Shown one piece after another: positions 12,422-23,055 of a stretch of 64,000 nucleotides of DNA. Both the position numbers and the translations under genes were made by a program. The notes below the pieces were generated by a model. It had not been told where the DNA came from, searched no databases, and worked only from the letters and a program-made list of their open reading frames with translations. Numbering within the stretch: the first letter of the stretch is position 1; every line of letters begins with the position of its first letter. The DNA lies in the NCBI GenBank assembly GCA_015179125.1, contig WHVA01000264.1, positions 87,406-151,405 of the forward strand, written 5' to 3'. This DNA comes from Gautieria morchelliformis. Taxonomy: Eukaryota > Basidiomycota > Agaricomycetes > Gomphales > Gomphaceae.

Positions 12422-13490
12422 GAATGAGAGGCGGTCGCTTAGATAATGCGATGTGCAAAAAGTCCGTGTGGATTTGAACAGACGCCAGCGCGGTGACTCA
12501 CGGCCAGCAAAGAGCTTTGTTACCATCCATTCTACGTGGCACGTGAATACTTTTGCAACGCATATCTGTCTCCGACAACCAGCCGCCTCAATAGCATTCC
12601 AAGGAAATTATCATTTCCATAATATCTTGAGTATATTTTAGTCTTGTATATTGTTCTTACTCCCATGTATACTACTTATTGCATGCACGCTTGCACTTGC
12701 ACCAACTAACGGCCTTATAATGATTATGAATATGAGCTGGCGTATATTACTAGCTGTGAGAGATGAGAGAGTGTGTGTGTATCAATTATAGCACCTGGCG
12801 CTTATGGTGCACTTTAGTACTACGTGAGACATAATTATCTACTGTCATTAAGGAAACTATGGCATATAGATTGTATGATAGGAGGAAATAAGTCTTGACA
12901 ACTGGATTTTGTGAGTGTAGAGGAAAAACCAAGACCCCATTTTTTGCCAGAATGTCATGGACACAAGACTCAGCCACTGCCCAGTCATGGTGAGCAGGTC
13001 CTATAACCGTGACCTGGGGGGGGGATGGCAGCTTGCTGTTTTTAGGGGCAAGTGCCCTCAACCACATCCAAATGTCCATATTGTGGATGTTCAGCATGCC
13101 ATCTGGCTCTTCATGGAGCAGTGGGCATTCCTTCAGGGTTGTGGAGCCAACCCTTGAAGATTTTGCAGATGTCAGCCATGGTGCCTGTCAGGGAAACCCC
13201 AATCACACACTGCTTTTTCGCAATATGCATTATCGCAATGTGCATTGTCACGATGTCCCTTATTGCTGAGTGTGCATTTTTTTTTTTTCCATTTTTGTCT
13301 TTTGGGGCCACACCCTATGTAAGACGAGGCATACAGTATTTCCCTCAACATGCATTTACTATCTGTGCCCTTGTATCTGTCTCCGCATGAACTTGTTGGA
13401 CCGTGTCCTGAGCCTGTCTGTGCTTGTGTGAAAGCGAGGTGTTTGCTCCCGCGCGCCATGTGCGGGCTAGCCTTTCGTCTATTTCTCTCC
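12422..13490. other. kinase upstream region and unassigned decayed sequence
   Basis: The first 200 bp are the likely kinase promoter. From about 12,780 to 13,490 minus-strand fragments look like decayed coding sequence (one reads MADICKIFKGW) but belong to no family recognised here. A short AT-rich stretch contains a TG microsatellite near 12,772. Confidence 0.35.
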
Positions 13491-13494
13491 CTCT

Positions 13495-13778
13495 AGCCTC
13501 TTCCGTCTGGCAGCGCAAGGTCCCCGAAGACTTGCCTGAACCTTCCCATTTCATTCACGTACTGAAAAAGCGGTGCCATCACTTTCGGCCTGGTTAGCAG
13601 CCTGCGGACCCTCTTTGCTCCTCATTTCAGCTTTCTTTCTAGCTGTCTCCGCTGTTCTCTGTAGGCTGGACACTGGATCAGGAACTGGTGTACGGTTTCA
13701 TCTTCGCTGTGACAGGCCGTGCATGTTAGTGAGTTGGCCTTGCCTATTTTGAACAGATGCCTTGCTAACAGCGCATGC
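13495..13778 (-). mobile_element. LINE retrotransposon 3' end remnant (zinc-finger tail)
   Basis: Minus-strand translation from about 13,770 reads HLFKIGKANSLTC, then a cysteine/histidine cluster TACHSEDETVHQFLIQCPAY, then REQRRQLERKLK, an in-frame TGA, and RRLLTRPKVMAPLFQYVNE. This is the terminal zf-RVT/RNase-H-proximal segment of fungal non-LTR elements. Only the end of the ORF remains, abutting an LTR at 13,779. Confidence 0.75.
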
Positions 13779-14432
13779 TGTTACGTATCAAGATTTCCGC
13801 TAAGTTGGAACTGGAAAGGACAGCGGCTTCAACTTGTAGGTTGCACCCCCAATGAACTATCGTCCTAGGTATTTCGGAAATGAGTCGGAAGTCGGAAAGT
13901 ACTGAACTAAAGGTTGGTCGGAACTTGAGGCGGAACTGAGGCGGAAAATGGAAGGCGGAGAGATGGAGGTCTTGCTAGACTCGCTGTGCTGGGAACAGGA
14001 GATGGAGCGAAGGAAATCAAGTATTGAAGGTGATTATCTGATTGCAGATTAACTGACATACATGACAGGCTTTTATACAAAGAGCTGAAGCAACAGGTAA
14101 TGGGATGGTACTAAGCAAATTCCGGGGGAAGTGGAAGTCGAGTAGACAATGCGTGGGAACTAACTAATTGGGAACAATGGGACTACAAGGGGGGTTCAGG
14201 GTAAGGTAAAACAATGGCGAAGAACAAGGGGTCGGGAAAACATATCTAACAACGAAACACAAGGAGGGCTGGACATATGGTCTTGATGAACGATGAAGCG
14301 GGTCCAGTGGGTCCAAGTAATAGAGTCGAAAGAACAAGGGAGTAGAACAATGGGCGGAATGTCGGAAATATCGGAGGGGTGGAAAGTGTTGCGGAACTGA
14401 AGGTCGGAAGTTGGAAATGCACGGTCGTAACA
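13779..14432 (+). repeat. probable gypsy LTR (about 654 bp)
   Basis: Bounded by TGTTACG and CGTAACA, an inverted terminus typical of gypsy LTRs. Its right half is clearly related to 55,973-56,298, for example the shared block TACTAAGCAAATTCCGG. It is rich in CGGAA. No 5-bp duplication is seen immediately outside, as expected if it is the 5' LTR of a larger element with internal sequence to the right. Confidence 0.55.
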
Positions 14433-14552
14433 GTATCTCCCTTCTAGGGTCGAGCCCCGCGAGACCACAGGTCGGATCACATGACTTGTGAACAAACGCG
14501 TCGGAGTTTGAAAGATAGGCGGGAAGCAGAACGCGTCTTGTCCTGATCCAAC

Positions 14553-15656
14553 ATGAACTCCCAACCTGACCTCTTGAAAATGTCCAGTGCCGAGATGAAG
14601 AAGTATTTCGACGACCTGCTTGCACAGAAGGAGCTGGCGGAAAAGCAAGCGGCCGAGGAAGCTGCACGGAAAGAGAAGGAACGGCTGGAGGAGGAGCGCA
14701 GGGAGAAGGAGCGCAGGGAACAAGAGCGTCAGGACCAGGAACGGAAGGAGAAGGAGGAGAAGGACCGTAAATGCCGCGAGGAGGAGTCACGTCTCCGCGA
14801 GGAACAGCGGAAACAGGACGTGGCCAAAAAAGCTGCGGAGGACAAGGCCGCGACGGAAAAGGTGGGAAAGCATCGGGTGAGTCGGAAACATTGTGAGAGG
14901 AGTTCCGAGTTTTGACAGGAAAACTGGCAGAGGATCGTCGAGTCCGAATCCGAGGCGGAATCGGAAAGCATGGCGGAAAGCACACCATCCCCTGAGGGCA
15001 AGGGGAAACAAAAAGATGTCACCCCTGTGCTGAATCTTGTTGCGGAGCGGAAGCAGAGGGTGGACGAATTCCAACAGGCCAGGAAGAACAAGCTGGCCCG
15101 CATGTTGGATTTATGGGAATTGGGACCGGAGAATCCCGCGACGCGGAAGCGGAAAACAAGGGATGGTGAGGAGAAGGCTCCTTGTGACACGTGCGAGGTC
15201 AAAGGCTTGGACTGCGTGTGGTCGGAAAATCTGCGGGAAACGGCCTGCGAACGGTGCCAGGACAAGAAGAGGTGTTATGTAGTGGACGGGTGTGCCGTGA
15301 GGGTGGAGTGGAAAAGGTGCAAGGTCGAGACCAAGGGGCCTGAAACCCCAAAGTCGAAACCAGGACTGAGCGGAGGGAAGTCTGCAGGGAGGTTTCCGGT
15401 GACCAGAAACTCGGAGGCAGCGGTCCTAAACCACTTCACGATGGCGTCACCGCTACTTGATATCGCCAGATCGTTAAGGGGTATCCAGAAAACACAACGT
15501 GGGATCCGGAATATCCTTGTGGAGATGGCGGAGGTTCAACAACACCAGTTGTTGTCATTCCAAAACCAAATGACCGTTATGTCAACGGTCTTGGAACAGT
15601 TGAAACGGGAGTTCCGGTGGCGGAACGATATGCTCCGGGACCGAATGGAGTTGTGA
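14553..15656 (+). CDS. retroelement ORF: coiled coil plus Zn2Cys6-like cluster
   Basis: Exon 1 (14,553-14,876) encodes a strongly charged Glu/Lys/Arg coiled coil starting MNSQPDLLKMSSAEMKKYF. A 42-nt intron (14,877-14,918, GTGAGT...ACAG) keeps frame and removes the only stop. Exon 2 (14,919-15,656) encodes an acidic linker, the WELGPENPAT segment, the six-cysteine cluster (CX2CX6CX10CX2CX5C, one residue short of the canonical last spacing) and a C-terminal helical region. Total about 353 aa. The same architecture occurs at 2373-3007. It sits just inside a gypsy LTR where gag would be expected, but there is no CCHC knuckle. No cellular function can be assigned. Confidence 0.6.
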
Positions 15657-15939
15657 ATGCGGGAGCAGGAGAATGAGGTGGAAGCGGGTCCGAGTCAAAA
15701 GGCAGATGCGAGGGTGGAGACAGAATTGGTGAGCGTTGAAGTGGGACATGTAGAAGAAGGTCCGGAAGCGGAGAATGAGGGCAAGGGGGAAACGATGAGG
15801 GAGGAGTAGGTGTTGAGAGACTTGTAGATATTTTTCTTGAGGTGTCGGAAAATAGTATAACGGAGAATTAATCGGATTTTGACAAATGACTTGAGGACTG
15901 TAAGAATCAATGGGGTATCAGAAATGAGGTCGGAAATGA

Positions 15940-16550
15940 CTAGGGCGCGGAAATGGGGCCAGGCTTATCAGGATATGACTTGTGAAAGTCAGAGACGAGG
16001 TCAGAGGTGTGGTCTAGTTCCGTGGTGGAAATCCACGAGGTCTCTTCATCGGTGTTTTCGTAGCCTGCCCACTTGACTAGGTACTGGAGTTGGCAGTGGT
16101 ATCGTCTGTCGAGCTTGGAGTTGAGAATTTCCGAGATCTCATATTCCGGTTCCCCATCGATGATCACTGGCAGAGGCGGAGGTTGTTCTCGATTCGGAAT
16201 TGTATTCGGAACTGCGGGCTCAAGCATGGAGACATGGAATACCGGGTGTACTGCGCGCATATTGTCAGGAAGTCTGAGAGTGAAAGAACGACTGCCGGCC
16301 TTAGCGATGATCTCGTAAGGGCCAAGGTATTTTTTAGAGAGCTTCTTCGAGGGACGAGTGGTGCGGAAGTTTTCAGCTTTGACGAAGACTTTGTCACCTA
16401 TCTCGAATGCCAGTTGCGGAAGTCGTTTCCGATTGGTGGAAGTTTGGTATCTCTTCTGGGCAGCGGATATGTTCTCTCGGAGGTGCTGGTGAAGGTCGTC
16501 AAGTTCCACAACGAAACCTCGGGCTCTTGCAGAGGCGAGGTCGCGTTCGG
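15940..16550 (-). pseudogene. Ty3/gypsy integrase C-terminus with chromodomain (chromovirus)
   Basis: Minus-strand frame open from about 16,550: AIHPERDLASARARGFVVEL, then the GPY/F-like region (KKYLGPYEIIAKAGSRSF) and a chromodomain (EYEISEILNSKLDRR ... QYLVKWAGYE ... SWI). Chromodomain-bearing integrases define the chromovirus branch of gypsy elements and target insertion to heterochromatin. Only the C-terminal part is present; it lies head-to-head with the plus-strand fragment that begins at about 16,553. Confidence 0.88.
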
Positions 16551-16552
16551 GG

Positions 16553-18327
16553 TGGATGGCGAGGCACCTTTTCCGCCCCGGAACTCAACTACGACGTCCA
16601 CGATAAGGAACTACTTGCGATTTTCGAAGCCTTCAAAATCTGGAGACTGTAAGAACCCGGCCTTTGGCCGGTTACTTACCGGTATAACTTTCTTCTGAGC
16701 CTGAGCCTTGTGATACTCGTGCCCGAGTACATATGATTCTTATCCTGCGCCCGAGCCTGAGCCCGAGCTAGAGCTCATATCCGACCTTGATCCCATGCCC
16801 GTATCCCCTTAGTTACTGATTCCGCTCCATCACGCATCATTCATATATTACCTTGCCCTGACCTCGCTCCCCTGACCTCGCCCTGACCTCCACTAATATG
16901 TTCACCCCTGACTCGTACCCTCGCTCGTATATAAACCCCCCTGTATGCATTCCTACTCCTCAGTCTGAAAATCAACTATCGCATAACTTCGATCCCTAGT
17001 TAGTTTCTAAGCCTCGCCTCTTAAGCCAAACCTCGCCTCTTATTCGTTTGCCTCCGAAGTTGGGACTCGTGCGTAGGGTTGGCGCAGCACATAAGCTGAA
17101 GCCTAGTCCCTCTCCGACTTCCCCATCCAAACCTCACCCCGTAACCTCGGACCTTACCTCGGGTTTCGCTCCCGACCTCGGTCAACCTTACGACGGATCG
17201 TATTGTAACAGAGACACTACCTCGAAGGTCCAACTTATCCGATCGACGTTGTAACTGATCATAAAAACCTTGAGTATTTCGCGACTACTAAGATTTTGAC
17301 TCGCCGTCAAGTCCGCTGGTCTGAATATCTCTCACAGTTCAACATGGTGATCTGCTTCCACCCCGGAAAGCTCAGAGCAAAACCCGACGCGCTCACTAGA
17401 CGTTGGGACGTCTACCCAAAAGAGGGAAGTAGTGACTAGGCCAGTGTTAATCTGCACAACTTCCACCCAGTATTCTCCACTGAGCAACTGGCATCATCCC
17501 TGCGTGCCACAGCATTGCAGTTTCCGCTACTCCGCACCTCAATTATTATGAACACCGAGTCTCTCCATTCCGACATCCGTTCTGCACTTCGTTCCGACCC
17601 CATCTCTGCAGCCCACCTCAATGACCCCACCAGTCCTGGATGGTCCCTCGATTCCGACGGATTTCTCCGGTACAAGTCCCAGATTTACGTTCCGGATACC
17701 AACGATCTACGACTTCGCATGCTCCAGCAAAGCCACGATCATCCGCTCTCAGGACACCAAGGCCAGAACAAAACCCTCGACATAATCCAACGTACCTACA
17801 CTTGGCCACTTCTCCGCACGATGGTCCAAGACTATTGCAAGTCATGCACCACCTGTATGCACGCCAAGCCCCAACGTCACAAACCCTACGGCCTTCTGAA
17901 ACAACTTCCGATCCCGGAACAACCGTGGAATTCGATATCCATGGATTTCATTGAGAAACTTCCTAAGTCATCTGGCTATGATACCATTCTAGTGATCGTT
18001 GACCGCCTTACAAAGCAGTCCATCTTTATTCCGACCTATGACACCATCACTTCCGCACAGCTCTTCGTGCTCCACGTCTTTTCCAAGCACGGAATCCCCT
18101 CCCATGTCACTTCCGACCATGGATCAGAATTCGTGTCCTCCTTTTTCCGCACGCTCGGCAAGGCTCTCGACATGAAACTCCACTTCACTTCCGGTTATCA
18201 TCCCGAAGGAGACGGACAAACGGAACGTACTAATCAGACCCTTGAGCAGTATCTCCGCATCTATTGCAACTAGCAACACAGCAATTGGTCCGACCTCCTT
18301 CCGCTCGCGGAATGTGCTTACAACAAT
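16553..18327 (+). pseudogene. Ty3/gypsy RNase H and integrase fragment, interrupted by a solo LTR
   Basis: RNase H sequence (FSAPELNYDVHDKELLAIFE, 16,560-16,642) breaks at AFKIWR and resumes at 17,216 with [20 protein letters not shown], so removing 16,648-17,210 and one target-site copy restores the frame. It continues through the RNase H end, an in-frame TAG near 17,438, the H2C2 zinc motif, and the integrase core (VDRLTKQSIFIP; SDHGSEF; the HPEGDGQTERTNQ region). A further TAG at 18,271 precedes NWSDLLPLAECAYNN, where homology ends abruptly at about 18,327 against the DUF6533 gene. Confidence 0.88.
16648..17210 (+). repeat. solo LTR (563 bp) with 5-bp target-site duplication
   Basis: Begins TGTAAGAACC and ends TATTGTAACA, flanked on both sides by GAGAC (16,643-16,647 and 17,211-17,215). 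It interrupts an RNase H reading frame that is otherwise contiguous, which gives independent proof of the insertion. A TATA-like TATATAAACCC near 16,928 fits an LTR promoter. Strand is arbitrary. Confidence 0.92.
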
Positions 18328-19213
18328 GTTAAGCTTGTTACGCTCGTACACGGCGTAGACCTTGCGAACGGCTCCGTCAGTGAGTACGCGCCGAGGGTGG
18401 GGGACGGCGCACGCGGGTCATCAGGATAACTGCACAGTTGCACAAAGTCAATGCATTGACATATCGCGAGAGCTGTAGCTACCTTCCGTGCTCATAACAG
18501 CTAGCATCACCCTAAATGCATCCATGAATCATGTCATGGTATGAAAGATGGTAGAGGCGTACGCCACACCCTCGCACAGACGAAACGCCTTGCAGCTGAA
18601 ACAATGCATCATTAGGGGGGATCACACGCTACCCTTGCTGTACATACAACTGTTGCGCAAGGCGGATCAGGTGTCAAAATTTAGACGACAAAAATCAGGG
18701 AGAGTGACCTCGGACATATTTGGCAGCGAGGTGAGGAGGACTTGCGATCTATATGAGGCGTCAATACGCACGAGATGGGGAGAAGCACGCACTAGCAGCG
18801 TTGAAAATAAGCACGAGCAATCCAAAGTTCCGGTTCTGGCACAAAATCAATGGGGCGAGACGCTTTCAGAGAAAAATGCTAACAAAGAAGAACAGTATCG
18901 TGCCAAACGACCACGGGCTATACCATACAAACTGCTTCTAGAGGCCAGGTGAGCCGATCAACACACGCTCAGCTGCTGATGCTATAGATACCTCGGCATC
19001 AAGAGTGAGGACTGTTTGAATATCAGCGATCCACATACGATGCACCGAGGGATAATAACTGACGGTGGTCATACCACAGAAACGACAATGCCGCAAATGT
19101 CGAATACCGGGTGTTTGTCACTGGAAAAATGATGGGTCGGACGTGCAGCTGTTCCACGTCGGACGTCGCTTACAACTGCTCGTGAACAAGAAAAGAGAAT
19201 CTCCTGGATCCAT
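18328..19213 (-). pseudogene. DUF6533-type membrane protein gene, copy D, 3' half lost
   Basis: The 5' half is well preserved: start MDPGDSLFLFTSS at 19,213, then spliced segments TRYSTFAALSFLWYDH, LLTLDAE and KQFVWYSPWSFGTILFFF, and a later exon KVYAVYERNKLN. At about 18,327 the sequence switches directly into gypsy integrase, deleting the C-terminal half. The first splice donors and acceptors match the three intact paralogues, so the truncation is probably recent. The promoter block shared by the family is present at about 19,256-19,277. Confidence 0.85.
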
Positions 19214-20229
19214 TCGAGAATCTGAATTTGAGAAGGGGGGGAGGGTCAAGGACTAGTCACCGGTGGAAGCTGGGTGGCATTTTATGGAAACAGCCCAGCT
19301 GGGAGCGAATATCAGATAAGGTTTGTCGGACGGGCCGCCCAGCTAGAAGAACGAGGACCCGATCGACTTGGACAGGGAGCCTGTGTTTGGAGCGAATGGA
19401 GGCCCAGATCAGTGGATCAGAGGCACATATATGAATTCGGAAATGAAGGAGTTGGTGATAGGACCGTACATTCAGTAGCTTGGATTCTTTAAGCTATCGG
19501 ATCAGCTAAATGGTCTCGAGGGTGGGCCTTACCCGAATGTGTGAGTCATGAGGCAAGGTGTGGCTAACGATTCTGGTGATTCAACGCCGCGGCCGCTGCT
19601 TTTTGAGATGCTACACAGGACCAAGGCACGGCAAGCTCGAGAACGGGCTGGTCATGTATGGAGGGGCAGTGCAGTGAACTGAGTATGCCACGGCACATCA
19701 TATGTCATCCGACTTTAGATCAAAATCGAGTTGACGCCCACGCTGACCTAGATGCTAATTCGAAGACTCAAGTGTCCAAGCCTAAGCCGACACATACAAC
19801 GGGAGCCAGCCCATCCCATCCAACACCGGTCGAGCTATCTCGTAGAAGCAGATCTCTCTTTGAAATCTCAGAGCAGCCCGGCCGCGTGCATCACTCACGT
19901 CACACGGCATTATATTGCCAATACTTACTCATTTGGAACATCTCACATACTTTTGTCCACTGATACCCTTGACTGAATATACGGATGGCCGGGCGCTGAT
20001 GGCTGATGGCTGTTTGTTCACATTACAAGTACCCGAGAGCACGATCGTGATCCTTGTCCCGTCTCCGGTCAGAGTAAGGGTGTGATATATATCCAAGTGT
20101 CGGATGAGCCGAGCAAGAATCCCAGCTCGATCTTGACATGTCGTCCACCCGCGGCGCGAAGGATTTATTTGGCATTCAAGCACCCTGTGGTGTATAAGAA
20201 AACGAATCAACTTGAACTGCGATTTTTGG
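19214..20229. other. copy D upstream region, otherwise nothing recognised
   Basis: Contains the conserved upstream block of the DUF6533 family near 19,244-19,277. The remainder has only short frames without domains. Confidence 0.35.
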
Positions 20230-20515
20230 GGGGAGATGGAAACCGAAGGAGGGGCCGAAGGAGCGTGGGGGGAACAAAAGCGAGAGGAGATGCACGGGGG
20301 ATGGTGATGGAAGGGGCGGGCGATACGATGGACAGGAAATGTGGACAGGGCACTCGACAAGTGCATTTTTCCAGTCGGCGGTGGAGCTCTCAGTTTCCGG
20401 CCAGGGAGAGGCTGAACAAACGTGGTCAGCGGAATCACTGGGCGTGTAAAATGAAAGGAAAGCGCGTCATCACAACAGCAGCCGGGGCTGACATACTGGG
20501 ACATGAGCGCAACCC
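20230..20515 (-). pseudogene. degenerate copy of the kinase gene's 5' coding end
   Basis: Minus-strand reading shows DDALSFHFTRPVI and STFPVHR, comparable to DDVHAFHFARPAV and SDFPLHR at the start of the kinase at 12,421; the nucleotide block CTGGGCGTG(C/T)AAAATGAAAGG is shared. Similarity fades after about 90 codons. A more diverged relative of the flanking part occurs at about 25,530-25,670. Probably duplicated non-coding debris. Confidence 0.45.
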
Positions 20516-20660
20516 CACTAATAACTCGGTAGACATGAACCTGGCCCCAAAAATGGAGCACACTGTTCCCACCCACACGACCTCCGCCGTTATGACAGGG
20601 ATTTCCGCTACTCGTAGCGACAGTGCGTTTAAAAAATCCTGATGCGAGTCTATGACCATC

Positions 20661-22271
20661 TCAACCGCTGAGATCTAGCCTGAACACCGACTCGGCTTCC
20701 ACCCCAACAAACGACTGCTCTTTATAATACTGTTCACGTAGGTTAAGAAGGAGACGGCTGCCAAAGGAGCAGGACGCTGCAATTGTCCAACTAAGGAAAA
20801 TATTATCAATATGTATTGAAACTTGATGTCCCAACCCACCATCCGGACAGTTCCACATTGAACGTTCCAGGGCTCAACCCCCAAATGAGGCAATTCACGA
20901 ACAAAGACGCGAAAATTCTGATGGTAGTTCTCATCAGTCTGAGCATACAGTCAGGTAGGCTGGTCTTACGCCAGGAAGTAGACGATGCTGTTTCACTTCG
21001 TCAGAGATGCCGTGTCCCAAAACAACAATGCAATGCGAACCTGTCGTGAACGACCACATTCAAGAGCGGGGAGTTTAGTGCCCTATAAACGCCTCGTAAC
21101 TTCAACCCCTTGTAAAGCATGATAAGAACAAGTATGGTTTCAAACCCAAACGCCGGAAGCCAGCAGAGGAAGAAGCTGAACCCCCTGTCCACCACGAAGC
21201 AGCCGGAAGAGTGTACATGGGGCGCTATTGTACCTAAGCATCGCTCAGTAAAGTCGCATGTGCTGCGCGAATGAATCATCTTACCGCCAGGTGGAGCTAG
21301 ATACACAATCAGCGCTGTGCCTGCAATGTTTGCCGCAAATAGGACACCCATGACAGCAAGGATTAACTTGTTACCCTCATACACGGCGTAGATCTTGTGA
21401 AGCGCTGCCTGTCAGCGCGCACAGACGGCGAGGGAGGGAGGGAAGGGACGGCCTACGCGGGTCATCAAGATAACTACACATACCAATGTTAATTCATAGT
21501 CATGATTCGAGAGCTGTAGCTACCTTCTGTACTCATAACAGCTAGCATCATCCTAACGCATCCATTAATCAAGGTATGTCATGAAAGATGGTAAATAGGC
21601 ATACGCCAGGCCTTCCCACGCTCTAAACACCTTGCACCTAGAGCAATGGATTATTGTATATCGACGTTACCCATGCTGCACATACGACTGTTACAAGGTG
21701 CGTCAGGTACTAGAATTAAACAACATCAATTGGAGAGGTTGACCTCGGACAAAGGTGGAAGCGAGGTGAGGAGCACTTGAAATATACAAGTGATGACAAA
21801 TTCGCCCACAGCCTGATATGAGGAGAAACACGCACTAGCTGCATTGCAAATAAGGGCGACCAGTCCAAAGTTACGATTCTGGAACAAAATCAATGTGGCG
21901 CGACGCATTCAGAGGGACATGCTAACAAAAAAGAACAATATCTTCCCAAATGACCACGGACTATGCCATACAAACTCCTTCTAGAAGACAGAGGTGAGTT
22001 GAGCAACATCCGATTGCATATGCTCATCCAAGGATGTAAATACCTCGGCATCAAAAGTGAGGACTGTTTTTGAATATCAGCGATTCACGTATAATGCACG
22101 TAGGGATAACAACTGACGGTGGTCGTATACCAGAAATGACAATGCTGCAAATGTCGAGTATCTGGTATTTGTCACTGGAGAGGGGAGTGATGTGATGCGT
22201 GTAGCTCTCTGCATGCACGATAGTGTCTTACGACTGCTCGTGAACAAGAAAAGAGAATCTCCTGGATCCAT
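20661..22271 (-). CDS. DUF6533-type multi-pass membrane protein, copy A
   Basis: Unknown-function integral membrane family, abundant in Agaricomycetes. Start MDPGDSLFLFTSS at 22,271; after two introns the signature reads RYSTFAALSFLVYDHLLTFD, followed by KEFVWHSPWSFGKILFF and NRNFGLVALICNA. Later exons carry RLHKIYAVYEGNKLILAVMG, the WLPAFGFETILVLIMLYKGL helix, DSIVYFLA-like, and the end SFGSRLLLNLREQYYKEQSF with stop at 20,661. The YDHLLTFD start and the GSRLLLNLRE end are the hallmarks of the family. About ten exons; those near 21,600-21,800 are not fully resolved because two donor choices are possible. No disabling change was seen in the parts read. Confidence 0.82.
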
Positions 22272-23055
22272 TCGAGAATTTGAAGACGGATTGAGACCTT
22301 AAGCTCAAGTATTAAGCAATCACCTGGAAGCTGGGAGTATGATATGTGGTGGAGAGGGTACTGAGGGAGGTGGGTAAGGACTCATATGGATGGCGTTTTT
22401 ATGCCGTTGGTATTCCCCAACTTCGCAACTGAGCCAGCACCGATGGAGTCGTATGAAGTAGCGTTCGCAGCTAAGATAGCAGATTTAGAAACAGATGAAT
22501 TGATGTCCACCGGCAAGCATAGTCCAAGACCAGACCAGTATGCTGATGCGCCCCGGGCGTGCTTCAGGAGACGTTCGTGATTTACAGTAATGCCGGGTTG
22601 TCGGTAGCCAAGGCATTACAACGAGTCAAGGTATAGCCCTTTCTGCAAACGTGCCAGATCCTCACACCTACACCCCAAACACCTAAGGTTAGTGATTCCG
22701 AATAGACGCTCAAAGCGCCACAAAGAAGATCGATCCATCGCATAGTGGAACCGGCATAATTACTTATTACAGGCTATAGCGCGATATACTGACACTCGCA
22801 TACAGTGCAAGCCCCAAATATTGATATTGAAGCTTGAAGCCCGATACAAGTGCTCTCTCTAAACCCACGGCTCGGAACTTTTCAAAGGTCCCCGGCCACA
22901 GAGGTCTCCTCAGCCCTTGTATGAGTCCCCTTGAGTGAAAATATGATTGCCGATCGCTATTGATCTGTTTACTTGTAACCGAGGCCATGTTTCTTTATAG
23001 TAAGTTTACTGCGCCCCAGCAATTTTACAGTAAAGATTCCTGGTCCAGGGTCATC
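22272..23055. other. spacer between DUF6533 copies A and B
   Basis: Holds the copy A promoter block (about 22,320-22,337). One 64-codon frame (22,386-22,580) has no recognisable domain. Nothing else could be supported. Confidence 0.35.

Noticed and set aside
11509..12427. Long plus- and minus-strand frames overlapping the kinase N-terminus
   Set aside because: Low-complexity Ser/Pro/Arg or Gly/Arg composition without domains; shadows of kinase exon 1.
13195..13260. Possible CRISPR-like or satellite repeat (GCAATATGCAT / GCAATGTGCAT)
   Set aside because: Only two or three imperfect short units without regular spacing, and CRISPR arrays are not expected in a fungal nuclear genome.
14433..14465. 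A tRNA-gene-like segment (GGGTCGAGCCCCGC) next to the LTR
   Set aside because: Resembles a T-arm but no anticodon arm or acceptor pairing could be found; more likely a primer-binding region or chance.
14164..15265. Minus-strand frames of 175-274 codons over the Zn2Cys6-like ORF and its LTR
   Set aside because: Ser/Pro/Phe-rich antisense translations produced by the CGGAA bias; no family recognised.
21600..21800. A conserved 2-nt microexon in all DUF6533 copies (CAACAG, two bases, then GTATGT)
   Set aside because: Phase can equally be satisfied by an earlier donor (GTC(C/T)GAGG) and one longer intron, so a 2-nt exon is not needed.
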